Source: Podila epigama
Taxonomy: Eukaryota > Mortierellomycota > Mortierellomycetes > Mortierellales > Mortierellaceae
Direction of reading: 5' to 3'
Assembly: GCA_015679605.1 (NCBI GenBank)
Contig: JAAAVE010000351.1
Span: 1 to 12,966 of the forward strand
DNA: 12,966 nt
Of the stretch, positions 7,901 to 12,966 are shown in pieces. The notes beneath the pieces are model-generated. The model saw only the letters and a list, made by a program, of their open reading frames with translations, was not told the DNA's origin and ran no database searches. Numbering within the stretch: position 1 is the stretch's first letter; every line of letters begins with the position of its first letter. A program made the translations under genes and the position numbers.

Positions 7901-10900
7901 GTCTTGCAATGGCTTGTGCTTCGAGATCTTCGATACTGTATTGAAACATGGCGGCATAGGGGCGAAGCCAGCGATGGCTCATGATCCGCTTCATGTTACA
8001 TCTCTTGGCTGGATCTGGTACTAACATCATTCTCAACAGATCGCGTGCATCAGGTGAGATATAGTCAGGGAATACCAACGTCGTTGCCAGAATATAGTTG
8101 TATAGTTGATTGATGTTGTCGCCGTCCGGGTTGGATGGATCATCGTCAAAAGGTAGATAACCAGCCAACATTGCATACTAATCGCATTCCATGAAAAATT
8201 AAAAAGAGTCAAATTTGGCTTTTACACATTGAATTTGTAGAGAGGAACATTGACAAAGGAGAACACAGGTTTATCACTTACGAGGATGACACCGCAGCTC
8301 CAAATGTCTACACCACTGCCGACGTAGAGTCCGTCACTGATGACTAGCTCTGGTGCTGCATAACATGGTGATCCGCATGATGTTGACATGAGGTCCCTCG
8401 TTGAGCTGTCGAACTGGTTCGCAAAACCGAAATCTGTGATCATGATGTTGCGATTTCTGTCGAGTAACAAGTTTTCCTGTTCAACAAAAGACATTTACCC
8501 ATTCATGAGGGTATGAGATTCAGTAAAAAGTAGTCTAAAAGGAGAGATGATAATCAAGATATAAACGTCAAAGAGAGTCCTTACCAGCTTGAGGTCACGA
8601 TGAACGATATGTTTCGAGTGTAGGTAGTGGACTCCGCTCATGAGTTGTGCAAATAGTCGACATGCATCCTTTTCTTTTAGGTATCGATGCGCTAGAATGT
8701 GATCAAAGAGTTCTCCACCTACAATGTAAGATATTAAGCGCGTAGGGTCGTGTTAGCTTTTGCACTATTTTTTTTTTTTTTTTTTGCATTTCCAATGTAA
8801 AAAGATTACAATATGCAAGGAGCCGTTACCTGATGCATATTCAATGACAATGCCAATGTATCGTTCAGTTTCGATGACATCAAAGAGCGAAATGATATTG
8901 GGGTGACGAATAGTCTAAAAGTTGAACAAGGCCAGGCAAGTCGAAGAGACGGAGAAATTATAACCATAAAAAAAAGGTGCCCATGGTAAGTTTCCAAGTG
9001 ACGATGCCATCGAGAACAAGTGGATACACACGATTCAAAAACAAACAAAAAAGTAGCAGGTCATCTACCCTTAGCACTGAGATCTCTCGTCCGATTTTGT
9101 TAATGCGCGGCGTGTTGTCCACGGACTGCCTCCGAATGAGCTTAATAGCAACCTAAGCGAATAAACAAAAAAAAAACAGTGCGGTACCTGGTCAGTCACT
9201 GATGCATACCCTCATAAATGTTGTTGTCGTTGAGCCATCCGAGGTGGTTTTTGTTGTAGATGATGATGTACAATGGAGGATGGTCATGTTGGACCATAAA
9301 CATAGCGATACCACCATCCTGTTATGCCAATCGCTCTTTACCAATCTCTTTCACATTCAAAGCGGTGCAATGTCCTTTCACACGCCTTTTTTTTCCACTC
9401 TCTCTTTGTCTCCCTTGATTGACATATATATGGATTCCCCTTGATTTTTGATAGGTCCCTTTTTTCATGCGAATGTGGTGGGGATTACCGCAAGGGTAAG
9501 TCGAGATTCGGATAATGTCATTTCATCCCTGGCCAGTCCATTTGGCTATCGACGTCCTTTTGCAAAAATGGGGTTCAGAAAAGGAGGTAGGGAAGTAGGG
9601 AGGTAGGAGTTGAAGGGGGGGAGGTTGTAGATATTTTGGGTGGGTGTGTTAAGCTTGTTGGAAAATCAAGTCCATCCACAACGCTGCATTGGCAGCATCA
9701 AAACCAAGTCCGACTAGCAAAATAAAAAGTCGCGTCCATCAGGTATGGTCCGTAAAGCATGGATGTGGCGTTTGGTGCATGAGGGAGGTCCGTGGTTACA
9801 TTTGGTCACCCGCCATTTTTTTTTCTTTTTCTTCTTCTTCCTACTCCGAGGAGGAAGGAGCATTCCAACCCAGCAAAGCAATGCAAGCAATGCACCATCT
9901 GCTAGAATACCAAGTGGACGCAGACAGGCATGCGTTGTGTACCAACCCCCAAACACAAGCACGCACAAACACAGATGCTACACGCATGAACATGAACACG
10001 AGCATGAACATGATACAGAACAGATGGATATTGAATCAACAAATAAGGGACAAAAGTGTCTGTCGGTCTGTCTGCATGGTGGGCGATCGATCTGCAGTGG
10101 TTCTCATTTGACCCCATCCATCCATCCAACCATCCAACCATCCAACCATCCACCCTATCCGCCCTATCCTTTCTGTCTGTCCATCCTAACCTATCTCTCC
10201 CTCCAACTCAAATGTGTGTGTGTGTGTAGATGGTCTGTGACACCTCCAACTGACCGCAGCCTCAACTGCTTATTTTTTTTTCCCTTCCATCTTTTCTCTC
10301 TCTGTGATTTCATCCCCCCTCTTTCCTCCCTCCCCCTTGGGCAATGCAATGAAAAGAAAGAAAGAAAACAAGAAAGAGAAAGATAAGAATGCAAGAAAAT
10401 CTGAGTTGTCCCTATCCCCAAAAGCATATTCAGCTTCACACATTCACACACACACGCATACGCATCCCATCCCAATTGTGTACGTGTGTACGAGAAACCA
10501 TTAGGCTTTTTTTTTTTAAGTGCCACCGTTTCTTCTTTGGGTGAGGTGAGACAAAGAAACCATCATTCGAAACCCACGCGACAATACAACCAAATCAGGT
10601 ATGATTTCCCGATTGCGCAAAATACACACACTTGCTCACTCACTCACTCGCTTGCTCGCCCAACTCGATTCAAGCGTATTCACACACACACACACACACG
10701 CATGAACATGCAACGTATCGGGTGCATATAAGGTATTATCGGTAAATCATAGGCGCCGTCTCTTTTGTACTCTCCTTTTGGACGCAAACACATCAAGATC
10801 CGACTTGCAAAAGAACTCTTGTACTCCAAAAAAAAATTGGTGATGACAAGGACAGGAACAAAGTTGTTCGGACAGATTCGTAAAGAACAATGAGGTACAA

Positions 10901-11686
10901 GGTACCGACTGGTCTGTGCCTTTGTGTGCAACAACAACAATTACAACACATCCAAAGAAGGAGAGAAAAACAACCTCGCTGTTATTCTCCTTTTGTTCCC
11001 GGAACCCATTTGAACAAAAGTACGAAAGAATAAAAAAAAAAAAAAAGAGAGAGAGCCATCTTCTCCTTCCCTTCCCTCTTCCCTGCTCCCCCCTGTCCCA
11101 ATTTCAGTTTTCCCAGTCTCCCGTTGATTGATTCCGTGCTAGTGCGGGTGGGGCTGTTGATGAGCATATTGGAGGTATTGGTTGGTTACAGTGGGATGGT
11201 TACAGTGGGATGGTTACAGTGGGATGGTTGCAGTGGGATGGTTGCAGTGGGATGGTTGCAGTGGGACAGATAGTTCATTGACAGACAGTGGTGTTTGTGC
11301 AAGTGTTTCTGTTGTAGGTGCAGGATGTGTGGGTATGGGTATGGGTACAGATACGGGGAGGTGTAGAGGTGAAGAGGTGTAGGTAGGGGTGTATGATTGC
11401 ACTGAAAAACAGCAACGAATCTCCTGATCTGCGCTTGTTACAACAAACAAGAACACAACAAAAAACAACAACAACAACAACAACAACAAATAACCCGCGC
11501 AATGGTCTGATACAATAAAAAGAAAAAGAAAACGTACAAGCGTGAATGAAATAAAGAGTGCAATCTTACCTCTTCACCAGACTCGGCATGCATACCGAGC
11601 TTGACCTTTGCAAACTCACCCTCGCCTAGCGTCTGGAGCAACATGTACGGCCCAAACATGTTGCCTCGCCTTGTTGTCGGTGGCAT
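4923..11686 (-). CDS. KIN4: Kin4/Frk1-like serine/threonine kinase with KA1 domain
   Basis: Proposed exons (minus strand): 11686-11570, 9152-9069, 8914-8830, 8718-8585, 8476-8282, 8177-6482 and 6358-4923; 3747 nt, 1248 residues. The kinase domain covers about residues 13-275: glycine loop GEGEFAKV (21-28), VAIK with Lys43, helix-C Glu62, HRDLKLEN (135-142), DFG (155-157), activation segment [12 protein letters not shown] with Thr172 (LKB1/Elm1-type site), then [13 protein letters not shown]. This set is typical of the fungal Kin4/Frk1 branch of CAMK-like kinases. Residues 280-870 are Ser/Pro/Gln-rich and probably disordered, with polyproline runs and Q12 at 829-840. A KA1 domain, which in relatives binds acidic membrane lipids, lies at 873-924 and 1172-1248 with a low-complexity insert between. 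Budding-yeast Kin4 restrains mitotic exit when the spindle is misplaced; the role here is inferred. Oddities: the third loop glycine is Ala26, and intron 1 is about 2.4 kb. Intron phases are 0,0,1,0,0,1. Confidence 0.88.
4926..6053 (-). other. KA1 domain split by a long insert
   Basis: The N-terminal half of the domain is encoded at 6053-5898 (residues 873-924, including [19 protein letters not shown] and KVKCVRRRR). The C-terminal half is at 5156-4926 (residues 1172-1248, including [20 protein letters not shown] and [11 protein letters not shown]). The about 247 residues between are Ser/Thr/Ala/Pro-rich and repetitive. No splice pair that would remove the insert in frame was found by eye, so I read it as translated. 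KA1 domains are normally continuous and about 100 residues, so the insert probably loops out between strands. Confidence 0.75.
5499..5561 (-). repeat. In-frame 21-bp repeat, three copies (coding)
   Basis: Three exact tandem copies of a 21-bp unit at 5499-5519, 5520-5540 and 5541-5561 encode the seven-residue unit TAATAMA in the insert that splits the KA1 domain. Being a multiple of three, copy number can change without breaking the frame. A nearby run of GATGTC units around 5313-5338 encodes alternating Ser-Thr. Confidence 0.92.
6150..6185 (-). repeat. Polyglutamine tract (Q12) in the kinase
   Basis: Twelve consecutive Gln codons (residues 829-840) are a mix of CAA and CAG, so the tract is not a pure triplet array. 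More Gln-rich sequence flanks it on both sides (about residues 805-850), just before the KA1 domain. It is probably a disordered, possibly coiled-coil-prone linker. Confidence 0.92.
6359..6481 (-). other. Kinase intron 6 with a T26 tract
   Basis: The donor is GTAAGA at 6481-6476 and the acceptor is ATAATAG ending at 6359. A good branch-like ACTAAT lies at 6400-6405. On the coding strand the intron carries 26 T in a row (6447-6422), unusually long for a 123-nt intron. Splicing joins RRKSF to AKNERPQ through a split codon. If the intron is retained, the frame enters the T tract (eight Phe) and stops at 6390, removing the whole KA1 domain. Confidence 0.75.
8719..8829 (-). other. Kinase intron 3 with an A18 tract
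   Basis: This intron splits a Gly codon in the SGGELF motif. The donor is GTAACG and the acceptor TTGTAG. On the coding strand it contains 18 A at 8785-8768. The other short kinase introns are 9068-8915, 8584-8477 and 8281-8178; all have GT...AG ends and give an uninterrupted kinase core. Confidence 0.8.
10114..10153. repeat. CCAT / CCAACCAT simple repeat
   Basis: Degenerate tandem CCAT units give way to CCATCCAA units, inside intron 1 of the kinase. A (GT)n run follows at 10213-10227. Confidence 0.85.
10681..10699. repeat. CA dinucleotide repeat
   Basis: About nine and a half CA units in intron 1 of the kinase, with a shorter CA run near 10446-10456. Confidence 0.9.
11184..11267. repeat. 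14-bp minisatellite, six copies
   Basis: Six head-to-tail copies of GGTTRCAGTGGGAT lie in intron 1 of the kinase, about 300 nt from the exon 1 donor. Copies 1-3 carry A and copies 4-6 carry G at position 5, and the last ends in C. The clean block change suggests recent stepwise duplication of two variants. The unit length is not a multiple of three and the overlapping open frame is not taken as coding. Confidence 0.95.
11464..11489. repeat. AAC trinucleotide repeat
   Basis: A run of AAC units in intron 1 of the kinase, about 80 nt from the exon 1 splice donor. On the coding strand it reads GTT. Confidence 0.9.
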
Positions 11687-12288
11687 CTTTAGATTTTAGG
11701 TGCCTTTGTATTATGTGCTGAATAAATGTCCTTCAGGTCCAAAAAAGCTGGAACGGTGAATGAATAAAGAATGTCAAAAGAATGAATGAATGGAGAGAGA
11801 GGAGAGCGAGCGAGCGTGGAAAAGTGAGCTAGTGAAAAAAAGAAGGAGAAGTATGTTGGGATGGACAAAATGAGAAAAAAAGAAAGAGGGGGAAATGGAG
11901 AATGAGGAAGGGGGATGATCCCTCGAGAACAAAAAAAAGCTTGTCAAGATGGGAAACGAGACAAAGAAGGCTAAAACCCAAAATCGAGTATAAAAATATA
12001 TATATGAAAATGAGCGGGACAAGGAAGGAGGTGCCTGTCTGTCTTCAAGCCAACAAAGACGAGTGGGGTGAGAGGACGGGACTTGACAGAGGAGAAGAGT
12101 AGACAGTGGACACTTGCGCAACTCACAGTTTGCGACGTGTGTTCACAACGAGGTGGAGGGTCGAGGCACAGACGATGCGTGCTTCTTTTTTGTTGTAACC
12201 AACAGGGATGGAATGTTGTGTGACGAACAGGTCTTGTAAACTTGTCAATGTGGGTTGTGACTGAATGTTGAGAGTGAAGCTGTCAAAG

Positions 12289-12425
12289 GGATGGATGGAT
12301 ATATGAGATGGATGGAAGAGATGGATGGATTGGGATAGGATAGGATGGATGAGAGATATGAATGGAAGTGATGGGAAATGAGGGAAGGAAGGATGAATGG
12401 ATGGATGGATGGATGTGATGGATGG
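12289..12425. repeat. GGAT-rich degenerate tetranucleotide tract
   Basis: Many ATGG/GGAT units in short runs separated by purine-rich spacers. This is the same motif family as the CCAT array in kinase intron 1, read on the other strand. Confidence 0.85.
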
Positions 12426-12629
12426 ATGTGATGTGATGAAAGGGAGTTTAAATCAAGCGACGAAGACAGTGTGGGGGGATGGATGTGAATGTTGATCCGA
12501 GAAAACAGAGAACAAAAGGAGAAAGCGGGTGAAAAGATGGAAAATAAAAAAAAAGTCAAAAGAGTGAAAATGTCTGTCTGCCCTGACTGAGATGCATGTT
12601 GCTTTTTTTTGATTGAATGTTTGGTGGAT

Positions 12630-12653
12630 GGACTGATGGACTGATGGACTGAT
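12630..12653. repeat. GGACTGAT, three tandem copies
   Basis: Three exact adjacent copies of an 8-bp unit in the upstream region of the kinase. Confidence 0.93.
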
Positions 12654-12902
12654 GACAACCATTGACCACAACCAACCGACCGACTGGTATGAAGGTATTT
12701 TTGCCAAGGTCGAAAAGCGAGAAAGCGAGCGAGAGATGGTGATGGTCAATGTGCGTGCATGCGAGTACAGTGTAAAGTAGCGTGCATGCCCTTGGGTTGG
12801 ATGGCATGGGGCAGGTTACCTCTGTGTGTTGTTGTGTGTGGAGCATTTGGCAAAGCAAAGGAATGGGTGCCCACTAAACCCAATTGGGGTGAAGAAAGAC
12901 TA

Positions 12903-12940
12903 GACTCGACTCGACTCAACTCGACTCGACTCGATTCGAT
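12903..12940. repeat. GACTC pentamer array
   Basis: About seven pentamers: five exact GACTC, one AACTC and one GATTC, followed by GAT. It is located at the right end of the window and followed by T-rich sequence. Confidence 0.93.
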
Positions 12941-12966
12941 TTTTTACACCACGGTTTTTTGCCACA

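Larger units (their letters stand above)
9153..11569 (-). other. Very long first intron of the kinase (2417 nt)
   Basis: Exon 1 ends SGEE before GTAAGATTG at 11569, and exon 2 begins VAIKLIRR after CGCTTAG ending at 9153. The joined peptide fits the kinase fold with no missing residues, so no further exon is needed in between. The intron contains no convincing gene. It holds a CCAT/CCAAC array, GT and CA runs, an AAC array and a 14-bp minisatellite. It may contain regulatory elements or an alternative promoter, but nothing specific is visible. Confidence 0.8.
11687..12966. other. Upstream region of the kinase, no gene seen
   Basis: The coding (minus) strand is pyrimidine-rich just upstream of the ATG, as in many fungal 5' UTRs. 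A TATA-like run on the minus strand lies at 11991-12005, about 305 nt before the start codon; its use is unproven. Further up are GGAT-type repeats, a triple 8-bp repeat and a GACTC pentamer array. Open frames here are translations of repeats and pyrimidine tracts and are not credible genes. Confidence 0.5.

Noticed and set aside
9745-10386. 213-codon + strand open frame inside kinase intron 1
   Set aside because: It is made of translated simple repeats (His-Glu, Pro-Ser runs) with no domain.
12289-12425. CRISPR-like spacing of GGAT blocks
   Set aside because: The units are 4 bp with irregular purine spacers, and the DNA is eukaryotic; it is an ordinary degenerate microsatellite.
12245-12858. 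Several Ser/His-rich minus-strand open frames
   Set aside because: They are translations of GGAT-type repeats and pyrimidine tracts.

Overview
The window looks like nuclear DNA of a filamentous fungus. It has short introns (73-154 nt) with GT...AG ends and CTAAT-type branch sites, polyglutamine and serine/proline-rich protein tracts, many simple repeats, and a fungal-type Kin4-family protein kinase. The repeat load and the style of the split kinase tail suggest an early-diverging lineage (Mucoromycota or Mortierellomycota). That placement is an inference; no rRNA or other marker is present.

Layout. Positions 1-2289 hold no gene I can define. They contain a 31-bp tandem duplication at the left edge, a compound (GAA)(GAT)(GAG) microsatellite, long T tracts, a 16-bp direct repeat enclosing a T-rich insert, and faint minus-strand coding relics. 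Positions 2290-4486 (+) encode a six-exon gene for a 569-residue protein with two N-terminal zinc fingers and a large unrecognised C-terminal region; all five of its introns are phase 1. Positions 4487-4922 are a convergent intergenic gap with AATAAA signals on both strands, 10 bp apart. Positions 4923-11686 (-) encode a seven-exon, 1248-residue Kin4-like kinase. It has an N-terminal kinase domain, a long disordered middle, a polyQ tract and a C-terminal KA1 domain split by about 247 residues of low-complexity sequence. Its first intron is about 2.4 kb, very long for a fungus, and is packed with microsatellites and a 14-bp minisatellite. Positions 11687-12966 are its upstream region, pyrimidine-rich on the coding strand and full of GGAT-type repeats.

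Both gene models were assembled by eye from splice signals. Each closes exactly in frame (1710 and 3747 nt of coding sequence). The two genes are convergent and there is no sign that they work in one pathway. The best leads are the zinc-finger gene built of symmetric mini-exons, a peptide at the left window edge resembling one of those mini-exons, the interrupted KA1 domain, and the long repeat-filled first intron of the kinase.
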